Shown: positions 38,001-49,581, counted from the stretch's first letter. The stretch is DNA of 64,000 nucleotides from Anarhynchus alexandrinus (GCA_008711295.1 VUYV01000010.1:8452938-8516937); one strand, 5' to 3'. The notes: generated by a model not told the origin, from the sequence alone. Numbers and translations: made by a program.

Positions 38001-38872
38001 TCCCCTGTGGCCCCTCTGCTCCTCCGGCAGCGTAGCGTGCCGTCCAGGCAAGGCTGGTTGGGTACCCAGGGCAGAGCAAATGCCTCTGCCTGAGGATGCT
38101 GTGCCAAACCTGCTCTCAACCTCCACCCTCCAAGAAGATCAGGTGTGACAAAGCGGTTGGTCACAGCCTGCTCATTCATTACCTGGGAGACCTGAGGCAG
38201 AATATAAATCAAAGCAGCCCTGAGGGGCCCCTGCCTTATGGTGGGACTACAGCTGTCCCTTGCGTGGGCCAAGAAGTAGGGAGTTTAAAGGCCGTTCAGG
38301 GTTTTGGGATCATGCCCTTCATCTCTCAGGGGCTGTCTCCAGAAAGTAGGGTTTGGACAGCAGAAGGGTGATTTTAGACAAGAAAGACTTCTCCAAACTT
38401 GTAGGACCCTGCTGCTTTCCTAGTCATGTTAGTTGTTTTCTGATAACAATGTTATTTGCCATTGGTCTTCTGGGAGTGCCACCGACATCATTAATCAAAA
38501 CCCCACGCTGCTTACCGGTACCGAAGTATCCGTACTGCATCATCAATCATAAATGCAGCGAAGGGTGCGCTCTGGATATCTAAAGAGAGCGAGCTATAAC
38601 ATGGTGGGGTGAGGGGACGGAAAAGGAGAGAGGCTTAATTATCCGGTGGTCTTTGGTCCATCGCTCACATTGGAAACATCTCTACAGCTCTATTTTGGTT
38701 GTATCTCCCTTTTAAATCCTTGTAAACAGCAGTTAAGATAGAAAGCTTCATTCCGCCGCTCAGGGTACCCCACTGCTTCTCGAGCTATTATTTTAATAAG
38801 GCCTATTTTACAATTAAGGCACCATGGGCTTTAAATTACATATAAAATAAAATGTGGAAATTGAAGCATTAA
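35025..38872. other. No gene recognised; AT-rich then GC-richer sequence
   Basis: Positions 35025-35860 are AT-rich and repeat-free. Positions 36700-38300 are G+C-richer, with many overlapping open frames on both strands, including 210 codons at 37640-38272 (minus). None is recognisable, and the number of overlapping frames is the expected effect of base composition. Positions 38640-38860 are AT-rich with an abrupt boundary to the CpG-rich segment. Confidence 0.55.
35868..36125. promoter_or_regulatory. Moderate CpG cluster
   Basis: About 17 CpGs lie in 260 bp, between AT-rich sequence on both sides. The minus strand is open for 98 codons here (35912-36208) without a recognisable product. Confidence 0.35.
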
Positions 38873-39560
38873 GCGCACGGCTGCCGTCGGAGGCTCGGCA
38901 GCCCTGTATTAAGCGGCTGCCTGTTCTTAAACAGAGCGACAGAAGGTAGAGGGGTTTGTGCTACAGAGGGAGACGAACAATAACAGCCCCTTCCCTCCGG
39001 GGAAGGCACAGCCGTGGGTTTCGCTGGGGGCTGTGCTTCCCTCCGGACTGGGCTGGGTGGGGGGACCGCAGCGGTGGGTGCTGGCTGGGGACCCCGCAGA
39101 AGGGTTTGTTCCCTTCGCCCTCCTCCTCCAGCTCGAGACAAGGTGCCTGGCACAGCCTCGTAAAGCCCGGCGGTTTCGGTTACGCTTGTTGCCATTGCTG
39201 CGGTCCGCTGTGATATGAGGAGCGACTCTCGCTCCAGATGGTTGTAAAGGTTAACGAGGAATTTATGCAGAGCTATATACAAATCAGGCTGAATCTTCTA
39301 GCTGGGAACAACGAGCCACCGACATAAATTCAGTTTTCTGAACATATGTAGCTTGGTCACTAAGGGAAACTGGAGAACGGCAAGCTGCTCTGCAGAACGT
39401 CACCTCTCGCTGCTGCCGGTGGCAGGGAGGGGACCGCACCGCCCGTGGCACAGGAGGGGTCCTGGGGCTGGGGGGCTGCTGCAAAACGGTCGCCTCACCT
39501 TGAGCCCCGAGACCCAGCCTCGGGTGTGAGAGGTACAGGGGCCGGGAGAGGTTGGCGTTT
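38873..39560. promoter_or_regulatory. CpG-rich, island-like segment
   Basis: About 42 CpGs lie in 690 bp by count, with raised G+C. It follows an abrupt change from an AT-rich stretch (38780-38860) that resembles conserved noncoding DNA. No protein is recognised in any frame. Confidence 0.5.
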
Positions 39561-40757
39561 CATGAGCATCCCTCCACATGGCACTGCTCTTGAATCAATG
39601 CAGCCAAAGGAGCCTCTCTGCTCAGGGCAGGATGCGGCCCTTGCGCGAAGGGGGAAGGAGCTGGGTCTCTGGCTCAGAGCACGAGCTGCTGCCTTTCACC
39701 CTCTGGTGTCTCCTGTGAGAGAACACAGGAGCCACTTTCTCGTCCCGTGTGTGCACAGACCCATTAGAAAGGTAACAACTGGTTATGCAAAGATAAAATT
39801 TAAAAACTTAAAGGATTTAAATTTCCAGTGAGGAAGCTGCGTTAATGTTCAGGTCTGTGGCAAGCGGGCACAACCTTTCACAGTGATATCGCCCTGCCAG
39901 TCCTTACAAACTTTATCCTCCCCTCCTTATACACAGTGCATGGATGCTCAGGGAACCTCTCTCTGCCACCTCTGTGAGGTGGCCCAGGTCCCACACATCT
40001 CTTCTGATCGTACTTTACCTTCTTTTCACGAAGTACATTAGCTCAGGGCATGTGTCTGCTACTCCACTGTGCCAAAAGGTCTCTCCCTCCTCCCAGGAAC
40101 AGTGGTCATGATGGCATGGGACTTATGTTTTCATTTATTTGTCTATTTTTGAAGTTATAAACAGATCAAAGTGAGATGCAGCAGAGGCAGCTGAAGAGTT
40201 TCCCTGTTGGCTTGTTGCATTCAGGAGCTGATGAGCTCCTCTGACAAGTTGGTTTTGCTGGGGACGGGGAAGCTGGCTGGAATTTAACCTCAGGATCGTG
40301 TCTCTTCTGCGAGAGCAGGGAAAGGAGAGGCTCCTGCTTTGCTTCCTTAGGATTCACCCGGGTCATAGCAGTTGTTGGCAAACAATCGTCCCACTGAAAA
40401 AGAAACCTATACATTGATGTGCCCGGTGATATGTAATAAGAGATAAATAGTGGTTCATTTTTGTACATGTTTCTCAATTTACTGGAGTGTACTTCTTAAT
40501 TTTCCTGGGTATTTTAACTCTTTGTCTCAAGTGCTTTACTGAATTAATATATTTTCTTATTTAGGATCATTTGTTCACAAATGTCCCCTTGCCTTGCATG
40601 CAGCAGAATGGGGCTGTCAGTACTTTGTTGTGCGGGTCTTTCTGGGGGCACAGAGTATTGACTTGCTGCTGGCTGGGCCTGCGGGAGAGACCGAAACGTG
40701 AATCGTTGCTGCTCCGTGCTGGTGGGACGATGGCTGGTGACTTTACCTGTAACTTGG

Positions 40758-40964
40758 AAGCAATGAAAACATTCCGTGCCAGATTGCCCTCCTCATCTTT
40801 TTTACCTCGTGCAATAATGTGTACAAGCAGGAATACTCTGAGCCTGTTTTCAAGCCCATGTTCCCAATACACCAACCTGCTTTGCGCATCTTTGGGCTTT
40901 TTCAACCTTCTGTGGTTCCTCACCAGCTCTCCCTGCGCAGCATTTCCCCCTGCCGTGCAGTCCT
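40758..40964. repeat. Unit 1 of a 207-bp near-identical direct duplication
   Basis: This block is repeated almost exactly at 40967-41174, with about six single-base differences and one 1-bp indel (about 97% identity). It ends immediately before a single N at 40965. The arrangement (copy, N, copy) is what an unmerged overlap between two contig ends looks like. A true recent tandem duplication is the alternative. Confidence 0.95.
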
Positions 40965-40965
40965 N
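40965..40965. other. Single undetermined base (N) at a duplication joint
   Basis: A lone N separates the two copies of a 207-bp repeat. Its position at the exact end of one copy and start of the other points to a scaffold join of unknown or negative gap length. Confidence 0.9.
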
Positions 40966-40966
40966 A

Positions 40967-41174
40967 AAGCAATGAAAACATTCCGTGCAAGATTGCCCTC
41001 CTCATCTGTTTTACCTCGTGCAATAATGTGTGCAAGCAGGAATACTCTGAGCCTGTTTTCAAGCCCATGTTCCCAATACACCAACCTGCTTCGCGCATCT
41101 TTGGGCTTTTTCAACCCCTCTGTGGTTCCTCACCAGCTCTCCCCGCGCAGCATTTCCCCCTGCCGTGCAGTCCT
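40967..41174. repeat. Unit 2 of the 207-bp near-identical direct duplication
   Basis: Counterpart of 40758-40964. The offset between the copies is 209 bp at the start and 210 bp at the end because of one inserted base near 41116. Sequence after TCCT at 41174 continues as unique DNA. No gene is recognisable in either copy. Confidence 0.95.
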
Positions 41175-41879
41175 ACCTACACAGTGGCCTTCACATCAAC
41201 CATCGCTGAAGTGTGTGGGCACAGGTGGGACTGACATGATTATAGATCCAGCACTGACCATCAGCACAGGAAATAATTTCAATCTTTGTGTCTGAGACTG
41301 GGAAAAACCTCCCACGACCACACAAGTTGCTTATTGTACAATGCTCTGGGCCCCAAACCAGATTCATAAAGAGCCCAGCTCCACCCTGTCTGGGCTCACA
41401 AGGCTTTTTTGGCAGCATCTCTGTCATTTGAAGATGGGCTAGGGGCAGCCTGGAGAAGACTCTGAGCTCTCAAAGAGGCATCTCCAGTGGGAGTCCCTTC
41501 TTGAAGAGTGGATGGCTGACCGCAGGTAGCTCTGCTCCCGCTTTCTCTGCCAGTTTTCCTCTTTGCCATCTGAAGGAAACAACAAACTCCATAAAATACC
41601 CGACAGCCCTGGCTCCTCCCCTGGAGCGGTAAGTCCAGGCAGATTTCCAGTGGTTAGCATTTCCATGCATACTAGAGTTTACCAGGCTTGAGGCTTGTCA
41701 ACCCAAACAAGACTGAGGCTTTCCTTCTGCAATATTAAAAAAGCAAAAAAAAAAAAATTCATAAATCCTCCTGGCACTGCTGGCTCACGCCACTAAGTTA
41801 TTCCATGCCAGTCCTATTGTTAAACTGTAAGCATCAGTTTCAATACTGTAATAAAATACTGCATTTGAAATTTTACTGT

Positions 41880-41942
41880 TCCCCATTAACCTCCTTTCTC
41901 CCTCTCTCCCCCACCTATTACATCATCCCTCTCTCTCTCCAG
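41880..41942 (+). repeat. CT-rich pyrimidine tract
   Basis: Two C/T-rich stretches (41891-41916 and 41927-41941) separated by about 10 mixed bases. Low-complexity. Confidence 0.7.
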
Positions 41943-43202
41943 CCTGACATTGCTCTGACATAAAACTTGAAGCTTCCCCACCTTTCACTTTTCCATTCTT
42001 CCCCTCTTTTTCAGAGCCTTTAGCTGTCACTTGTGCAATAGAACAGCTGAGCCAAAGCAATAAAGCGCTGCATACTGTCCCCAAACAGCCTCAGTAATTT
42101 TTTAATACATTCATGCCAAATACCACTGCTTCCCACACGCGCACACACATACCCCATCTCGTCCCCAGCTTTGATTCTACCCAGTACGTTTACTTGAAAG
42201 ATGGATTTTCCTCTCTGTGCGAGCACTATCAGTCTGAAAACTACCCTGCTTTCACAACTCTTCCTGCCAGGGCAGTGTTTTGTTTTCTTTCTGTTTTGTT
42301 GTTCTTTCTGCATGAACTGCTAGGCTTTCACTTAGGAATAGGCACCAGACTTTGTATTCCCAGGAACACGCTGTATGAGGATGCCTTGTGGTCCCCCAGG
42401 ACCTGGGGCAAACAGCAGCTTCCTCGAGTGCCACCTGGGTCCATCAGTGTTGTGTGCCGGATCCCTCCATCCTGCAGTCTTCTTCCTCAGCACAAAGGTA
42501 ACCTATCTCTGAAATCAGTGAAGCCACCGTAGCAGAGGACCTAGGCCAGTAGCTGATGGTTGTGATCTCCATGAATTGTCTTGTTTCACATGTTGTCTCT
42601 TTCTCCCCATTCCCTTAATTTGTCTAATATGAGCCTGGCGTAAGGGTAGGCAGGGGGTAACACTGCAGCACCGAGCCAAGAGAAGACTTTTCCAGTCCCA
42701 GTATAATGATCCAGTTGGCCAATTTGAGTGGAAATGTTGCCATTGACTTTGCTGCTCTTTGCAGGATGAGAGTCTCCTTTGCAGTTTCAGCTACTGAGAA
42801 ATATGGGGGAAATAACAGAAGTGGTCTGTGAAGAACAGAGAGTGGTTTTGATTGAATGATGGTCAAGTGGTGGTTTTATGTTCAGAGAACCATGTGGATG
42901 TTCACTGCTTGGAGCTAACAGTACCATGGGGTGGCCCACCGGCATGGATCAGTGCTCACCCTTTTTTACAGACACAGGACCAGGGACAGGACGGGGAGCA
43001 GCAGTGTGTCACGGGGCGGAGGTGCCCGCGCTGAGGGTGCCACTCCACTGTGGGCTGCCACCGACCTCCTGCCCTCCTCGCTCAGCCCAACCGCGATTTC
43101 CATCATATAAAAAAAGCTCAAACCCTAAAACTACCTTAGAGTATGCTTTGACACTAACAACAATGAAGAACTTGTGAAAGTACTGAAATGAGTCTATTTC
43201 TA

Positions 43203-43258
43203 TTTTTTTGTGGGGGGTGGTTGTTTTGTTATTGTTGTTTTGTTGTTGTTTTTTTTTT
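43203..43258 (+). repeat. T/G-rich low-complexity tract
   Basis: T-runs, a GGGGGG run and irregular GTT units. A similar tract occurs at 63469-63549. Confidence 0.8.
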
Positions 43259-43433
43259 AACTTTACCTCCTCTGTTTGGTTCTGTGTCAAATAGGAAGAA
43301 ATTTTTAAGCTGCTGCTATTTGAGTTTTGTTTGTCCTGCGTGATAATGTGAATTTCTGATGTTTCTTCCTTGTGTAAGAGCCGGGAATATCGAGGACTGG
43401 CTGTATTGTGAGCTCTCCCCATTCCTGCTTTTT

Positions 43434-43456
43434 ACACACACACACACACACACACA
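43434..43456 (+). repeat. (CA)n microsatellite
   Basis: About 11 uninterrupted AC units followed by GAGTCTCACTG. Confidence 0.95.
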
Positions 43457-43620
43457 GAGTCTCACTGATCCGCCGGTGATCTCAAGCCTACCTAGACGGA
43501 CCGCTCTCTCCAGGGATCTGTCTGCTGCATCCGCCTCAGGCCTTTCCTGAAGAGAGACAACTAATTGGGAAAAATTATGTTTTGCATTACGTGTGGTGGC
43601 TCTGTGATGTGGACTCTTGT

Positions 43621-43693
43621 CGGAGCCCTCCCAAACTCGCTGCAGGCTTACGGCTCCGTAACGCCGCGAGGGCTTGCGAGCCGCCGAGCATCG
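43621..43693. promoter_or_regulatory. Very short, dense CpG cluster
   Basis: Eleven CpGs lie in 73 bp within otherwise CpG-poor, AT-rich, repeat-poor sequence. It is too short for a conventional island, but the contrast is sharp. It is followed by TTAATTAA-type homeodomain cores near 43771. Confidence 0.45.
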
Positions 43694-44213
43694 GGGCAGA
43701 TGTTTGTGCTTTCCATCCTGAGGTGGAGGATTTTAAAGATTTGGGCCGATGGTTCCAATCCTGCTTCACGATTAATTAATGAATGAGCCCAGTGTGGGGG
43801 CTGAACTGTTAACGTTGGATCTGACAACGGACATCCAGCCTTTTCAAATGCTCTAATTGATGCGTTTACTCTTAGAGGCTCAAGGGTCTTATTTACCTTT
43901 CAGAGTTTCAGTCTACACACTGTTTTTATTTTGGGTGGAAAAAAGTGTTTTGACATATACGGTGAACTCGGCTACCTGCACGCTCGTGTTTGGCTTGCTT
44001 TCCTTCCAAAGCTCCCCAAGGGTGCAGAAAGGAGAGGGGGAGAAGACGGAGGAGGCAGTGACTATCAGATTAATTACAGATGCTGGGTTAACTGCAAAAA
44101 ATAGCAGAGAAGGAGGAAGCGGGGGAATAAAGCCTGACCTCATCCACTCTTTTCTCTAAAAGAAATCAGCAGGTAGACTGTCGCAGAGAGGCTGTGAGCG
44201 AGACCCCAGCACC

Positions 44214-44266
44214 GCTCTGCTGATTTCAGCGGAGGATGCCAATTCGCACGAGCTGAGGCTTAGCCC
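44214..44266 (+). repeat. Ancient sauropsid repeat fragment (TTCAGCGGAGGAT type)
   Basis: GCTCTGCTGATTTCAGCGGA, then GGATGCCAATTCGCACGAGC, then TGAGGCTTAGCCC resembles the end of an old bird/turtle repeat that reads ATTGACTTCAGTGGAG ... CACCAGCTGAGGATCTGGCC. The first 18 bases after CTGA recur at 56739 with one change. Confidence 0.4.
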
Positions 44267-45564
44267 ACAAAGGTTTCATAGCCTGTAAATATAATTTAAG
44301 GCAACGGGGGAAGAACCATATGTTTGGGAAAGGGAGAGCTTCCCCCAAACAAATAAATACTGCGACTAAGCTAAAAATAGCAAAATAGGTTGTGTGACTT
44401 CCCAGTTGCTTTGAATTATGTGGCAGGATGATATTTGTCCTCGCGCGGAGCTTGTCCCGCGTCTCTGACCGGTTGTGGCTGAAGGAGGGGACATTTCAGT
44501 GTTTATTTTCTTTCTGTTGATTTCAACCAGATTGCTCGCGTTCTGCTTAATGTAGTGCCTGCTGTAGAAGTGGGACGAATATTCAGTCACATTAAAAATA
44601 AATCCAGAAATAGCAGCTTATAAATTTGGATTTTTCTCCTATTATTATTTATGGGTGAATCCTGTCAGATGCATAAATGCAATATCTTTGTAGGCCGACG
44701 CTGGGATTTATATCAAAGGGGTTCTAACATATACTTCATGTACTCAGCTGCAACTATTATAAGCTATTTCATGTTCAACTAGAGACAAATGATCTCTCCC
44801 ATGTTTGTCTTAACTTAAAATGCAGTTGGGTTGCTTGAATTCACTTCCAAACCTCCTGCACGGGGGAGGGGGGCAGGAGATTTATGCCCCTTTAATATAA
44901 TCAATTCTAAGCGTATCTTTAGACAAATAATTTAGAAATCTATGCATCAAGAAACACCTCTATTCATTTCAGGATACACCGTTTTATGCATTTTTATGTG
45001 CATTAAAAAGGGATTAAAATTTAAAAAATAAAAGCCGTTACTCTGTTACGAAAGCAAATTCTAACAAGAACATTTTGAAATAAAATCCCAGAAGGCAACA
45101 ATCCCTCCAACAATTAAACTGGGAGAAGGTCCCCCGAGGGCAGACCAACAAAATTTAGTAAAAATAATTGCCATGCTGGGTCCTTGCTCTATTTTAGCTG
45201 AGTATAAGCAGACACACAAAAAATAACCTACTGAGAGCAAGAACATTCCTACATGAAACAAGCTAACAACAGAGCCATGTAACTACCTGGCCACACCACT
45301 CGGCTTTTGCTGGCACGCAACACAGATTTTTATACTTCAGCCAATATAAAATAACAATCAGGCTATTTACAAGGCTCTGCCAAATATTAACCTTATATCC
45401 AATTCTCTTCAAACCTTTCAAAGTCTCTAATGTGAACCATGCAAGTTCCTCATTACTTGATAATATTCTGTAACTGCGATGTTATGGGCTAGTTACAGTT
45501 TTTAAAAGACGGTGTGTTTATGCAAAGATAATGATGCGGTGCATTTTATGCTGAAAAACTCAAT

Positions 45565-45576
45565 AATTAATTAATT
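45565..45576. promoter_or_regulatory. Overlapping TAATTA homeodomain-type cores
   Basis: AATTAATTAATT is a perfect palindrome with overlapping TAATTA/ATTAAT cores in repeat-poor AT-rich sequence. It is a common AT-rich pattern, so functional weight is low without conservation. Confidence 0.35.
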
Positions 45577-46013
45577 TATAATCCCCCTAACTCTTCACCC
45601 CCCCTCCCTCAAAAAAGAATAAAATAAAAGATTAATTTGCTGCAGAAAACAGGTTCATGTTTGCCCTTAAGACAGAGGACAAAATTACTTTAGCATGTGT
45701 ACCGTGGTTAAAACAAGTTCGCTGCACGCACGTTCACAGCCAGGTGAGAGCTATTGTAAAAGGGAGTTGAGACTGAAGAAAGCACAGAGCTAGCTCTTAA
45801 GTACTGAAGGTTACCTCCAAAAAGCAACATCGGGCTTATCAGGGTTACTAATTGTGAGACAAAGGCTTTGTCTCTGCCTGTGGGTAGCATTGTGCCAAGA
45901 AGGGAGCACGAGGAGAAGAGTGGTGGGAAGGAGGAGGAGGCACGGAGCGATCCTTTACACCTCTCTTCTGCGTCAGACACACATCCCTGGATTATTTTTT
46001 TTTATTTTTTTCC

Positions 46014-46313
46014 TCGCCGGATTTTCTGACACGGTCCCTCAGATCTCTTTAATTACTTAAGGTGACTGTTTGTGCGTAGAGAAGGGGGAGCGGGGCCACG
46101 GGAAGCACTTGCCCATCCACGGCAGGGCTGGGCGCTCAGAGGTGACCGGGACGGTGCACGGCCTCCGCCGGCCGCACGCTGCCCCGGCAGCCCAAACGCC
46201 AGTGCTGCAGCCATGCAGGTGCCCACGCAGCCACCCTGCCCCACCACGGCCGCTCGTGGGCTGATGCTGTGCCCCGTCGGCACTGTCCGAAAGTGGGACC
46301 CGTTCCCCCTGCG
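46014..46313. promoter_or_regulatory. CpG-island-like segment
   Basis: By my count about 26 CpGs lie in 300 bp, 22 of them in 46091-46313. The G+C content is high, while both flanks are AT-rich. Size and density meet common island thresholds. A 101-codon open frame runs through it (46072-46377, plus strand), but its translation has no recognisable domain and its length is explained by high G+C. Promoter role is inference. Confidence 0.6.
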
Positions 46314-47993
46314 GAGGAAGTGCTTCTTCCCACAGCTCAGTGAGATCTTTCTAATTGGGCTCCTCTTTTCTCTCTAAACATCTGTGAATATCATTTTGGA
46401 AATAGGCTGTATCAAATATGGGGTTTCTTATTTTAAAGGGAGCCCTTAAGTCTATTTTTTTTTAGACACGTTTTTACCAGCAGTACTTTTAACAATAGGT
46501 TACCAGATCCATCACACAATCTGACTAAAAGCCCGTATTTATTTCCCTAATTTTATAAACATTTAATAGGTCCTTATTAAACACATCAGCCAGCATGATT
46601 TAATAACACAATCAGTCTAGAAGTTTAAGAAAATTGAAAACAGGATTTGAATGTAATACAGCCACAATTACCGGAGATTATAGGCAATCATTTCCATATG
46701 TCTGCAATGGGGAGCTGCTAATCTTTGTTTGCGTGGAGGTGATTTCCTCTGGAACACTTCCCAGCCTTCAACAGTGCTAGTGCTGAACAAATTAGATTTG
46801 AAAGTCCCCAATTTTATGACTAAGGTAATATACTCTGTGTATTTAGAGAAACACTGATTTCCTATTTTAACTGGCTTCCAAATGCTGGACAGAGACCTCA
46901 GCTTCATTTAGTTTGGCTCTGCTAGGTACACGGTAAAAGATTTTATTTTTTTTTAAGGGTCAGCACATGTATTTTTGGGTGTTTCGGAGATACACCGCAA
47001 GTTCCCTCCATCCATAGGAGGGAAAGAGTTAGCATCATGATCCAGTGACATCATGGCTGAGGAATGCGCAGCAATTAGCCCTGCAGTACTGCAGGCAGCC
47101 TGTGGCCAGGGGACAAGCAGCTCCCTCCTGCTAAACTTTAGGAGTCCTAACACCTTATTCCCTGACCTACCGCTTATGAGATCCTGAATAGCGTCACTTG
47201 TGTTTTGTGGGAATTCATCTGGTAAACTAGGCTTTTTGTGCATGGCCTTGGCTCGGCTTTGGCAGTTACTGTTGAAAATAGGACTGCTGTTGGGAAAGGT
47301 TTCCTGTGCGGAGCAGCCAGGAGCTGGGCTGGTTTCAATAGGAGCCAGTGACGAGTGGAGATGGGAGAGCTGCGGGGAGCTTCACAGCTTGCGGACGTGC
47401 CAGCCCCTGTGGGGGACGTCGGGGGGCCGCCTGGCCTGATGGCGTCCACGGCATTTTTAGAATTTAATTTGTCACATGATTCACATTTATGAAATGCTTA
47501 CGGCAGATTCATAGCAGAGAACCCAAATAAGAGAGTAAGACAGAAAGGAAATCTACGCTACCCCGTGACGAGGGAAGAGCACAGGAACGAGTGGATTCCC
47601 TGTGTGCGTGCACACGTTGGTCAATGGCACCACTCATTTCACCTCCCTGGTGCTTGGCCACGGTGTTGGTGAGCTCCTTGAACGAGTCTCAGAAAATAGA
47701 CAGAGATGGGCTGTGCTGGGGAGGGAAGGAAGCTGAATATCTGGTGCTCTTATCTTTTGAGCGCTTATATTTGTGAAGCTCATAGCATTCTTGCGCTATT
47801 ACAAAGAGCCTTTCTTCGTGGGATCCGGCCCTGCAGACTGAGAGTGACCCTCCGCTGTTTCACTAAATCAGAAAGCTGATACTTGTGCGCTGGACTAGGA
47901 AATGATAAAGCAGACGCCTCAGCTGGAAAGGCTCGCTTGTGGTTGGACGATCTCCTTTCTCAGCTGAAGGAGGGAAAAGTGGCCCTTAACAGC
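46314..47993. other. Repeat-poor AT-rich sequence, candidate regulatory DNA
   Basis: Positions 46370-46700 and 47450-47550 are AT-rich, repeat-free and look like conserved noncoding DNA. The part between, 46950-47450, is more mixed. No protein is recognised. Confidence 0.3.
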
Positions 47994-48208
47994 CCCAAGT
48001 CAGGACTTCAGCACACGCTTAACTCCATCATTGTTTGAGAAAGTGCTTAAGCACATATCTGATTTTGAACACGTGCTTAATTCGCCTTGACTTCAATTCA
48101 TTCAAGGTGCAGAACAGCACGTGATGTCTGGACGCTGACTTTGCTAAAACTGGCACGTGGTCTTTCAGTCGAGCACGTGATTAAGGACTTTCCCGAATCA
48201 GAGCCCTA
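47994..48208. repeat. Old palindromic sauropsid repeat with CACGTG motifs
   Basis: The stretch has the hallmark blocks of an old reptile/bird palindromic repeat: CAGGACTTCAGCACACGCTT, AAGTGCTTAAGCACATATC, ACACGTGCTTAATTC, TTGACTTCAATTC, and an ending GATTAAGGACTTTCCCGAAT then CAGAGCCC. The typical form has GCACATGCTTAAGT arms around a CCCATTGACTTCAATGGG centre. Two degenerate units seem to be joined. Four CACGTG hexamers lie at 48070, 48118, 48154 and 48174. Family name not assigned. No gene is present. Confidence 0.6.
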
Positions 48209-48670
48209 ATCTGAAATTTAAAATTTTATTTTACTGGTTTTGGGCTTATCAAGAGTTAGTGCACTTGGGCTGAAAATCTGAAACACTTAAAGTTATCTCT
48301 CACACAAACCAAAACATCCCCCCAAAAACCCATCCAGAATAAATCAACACATAGTGTGGAAATACACTTTGACTAGGAGTCTTGTGGCAACCGTGAGCAA
48401 ACTCTTAAGGTGACCAGAGCCAGCACTTTTCAATTGCAATGACACTAGGGGAGTCACTAAAGTGAATTTTCTTACCTGTTGTTGCAATGTAACTGTAATG
48501 GAAGTTACAAATGCTGAGGTACCGGGGTGACACATGGCATAAAACCTGCCATAGACCGACCTTGGACATAACAGCTCACCCAGACTGAAATTCTGTATAA
48601 TGAATTAAACAAACAGTGACAGGATTAACTAGATGAAGATATTAGGTGTGTCCTGTTCATTTCCAGAAAG

Positions 48671-48745
48671 CATATATACCATAGTATTACACGATAGTAT
48701 ATACATACACCATATATATACCATATATATATATACACCATAGTA
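48671..48745 (+). repeat. AT-rich imperfect TA repeat
   Basis: Alternating TA/CATA units with ACCATAGTATT at both ends (48678 and 48737). It is a likely replication-slippage tract that could extrude a cruciform. Confidence 0.8.
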
Positions 48746-49581
48746 TTCATTTGCAAAGCTTTCCACTATGATCTGTCTTCAGCTTGGTTAGACCAAAAGG
48801 AAAAGAACACATTGGTTCTTGTAATAAAATAAATGTACAATCCCTGCACATTACTGCCTTTGTAGTTGCTTTTACCCTAAAAAAGCCCAGCTCTAGTGCA
48901 CAGTATATTTTTCATCATAAACTCGCTCGTGTATGCATTCCAGATGGCGTGAAGAAGGGGTTCAGGAATTCTAGTGGCAACCGCTAGTATTACGAAAATA
49001 AAGGTAGGGCCCAGTTTTATGATGAACCTTGATCTTAAGGAGTTTATAACTAGACTGGCTCCAAGTTATACTTGGAATACACGGATAAATTTATTACATC
49101 AGTGGATTCCTTCACCCACTTAAAAAAAAAATAAAAATCTGCCTTGTTCTTTTTTGAGTGAAGAGGTTGCTTGCAGTTTTAAGATGTTTCATGGCCTTCA
49201 TTCCATATAAAAAAAAGAGTTGATTAAAAGGAAGTTGGCAAGACAACAACCCCCAGTATATTGTAATCATTCTCCATTTGGAAACAAAACATTCTCCCAC
49301 ATTCCAGCTATCTAGGTTGATTAACTTTGCAAAACATTATGTTGTACAACCGTGCAACCTCATTTTGAATGTATTTTTGATATGAAATGAACTTTTCCTT
49401 AAAAAGGTCCATTAATAAGTATTTGCATCAATACACAAAAACATGGCAATTAAGGATGCTAGAGTGGTCTATTAAGTTCAGGTTTTATGGGAAAGGTTTT
49501 TTTCCTTCTTTTTGTTTTTAAGTTCTTGCCAACAAGAAATATGAGCTCAACCAAAATAGGTTTTAGGAAGAGGGAGGCAAT

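Larger units (their letters stand above)
41175..43620. other. No gene recognised
   Basis: Mixed-composition unique sequence with pyrimidine, T/G and CA simple tracts. Open frames up to 139 codons (42113-42532) are not recognised. Confidence 0.55.
43694..46013. other. Repeat-poor AT-rich sequence, candidate regulatory DNA
   Basis: This stretch has almost no recognisable repeats apart from 44214 and is AT-rich. It holds forkhead-like AAACAAATAAATA near 44347, a TCF/LEF-type ATCAAAGG at 44712, and overlapping homeodomain cores at 45565. This composition is typical of deeply conserved developmental enhancers. Conservation was not tested, so this is inference. Confidence 0.3.

Noticed and set aside
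37640..38272. 210-codon open frame, minus strand
   Set aside because: Lies in G+C-richer DNA where several overlapping frames are open on both strands. No homology is recognised.
40571..41295. Open frames of 134 and 158 codons with repeated peptide stretches
   Set aside because: They run through the duplicated 207-bp block and across the N, so the repeated peptide is a product of the probable assembly artefact.
46072..46377. 101-codon open frame through the CpG-island-like segment
   Set aside because: Length is explained by high G+C. The peptide is Pro/Ala/Arg-rich without a domain, and nothing indicates translation.
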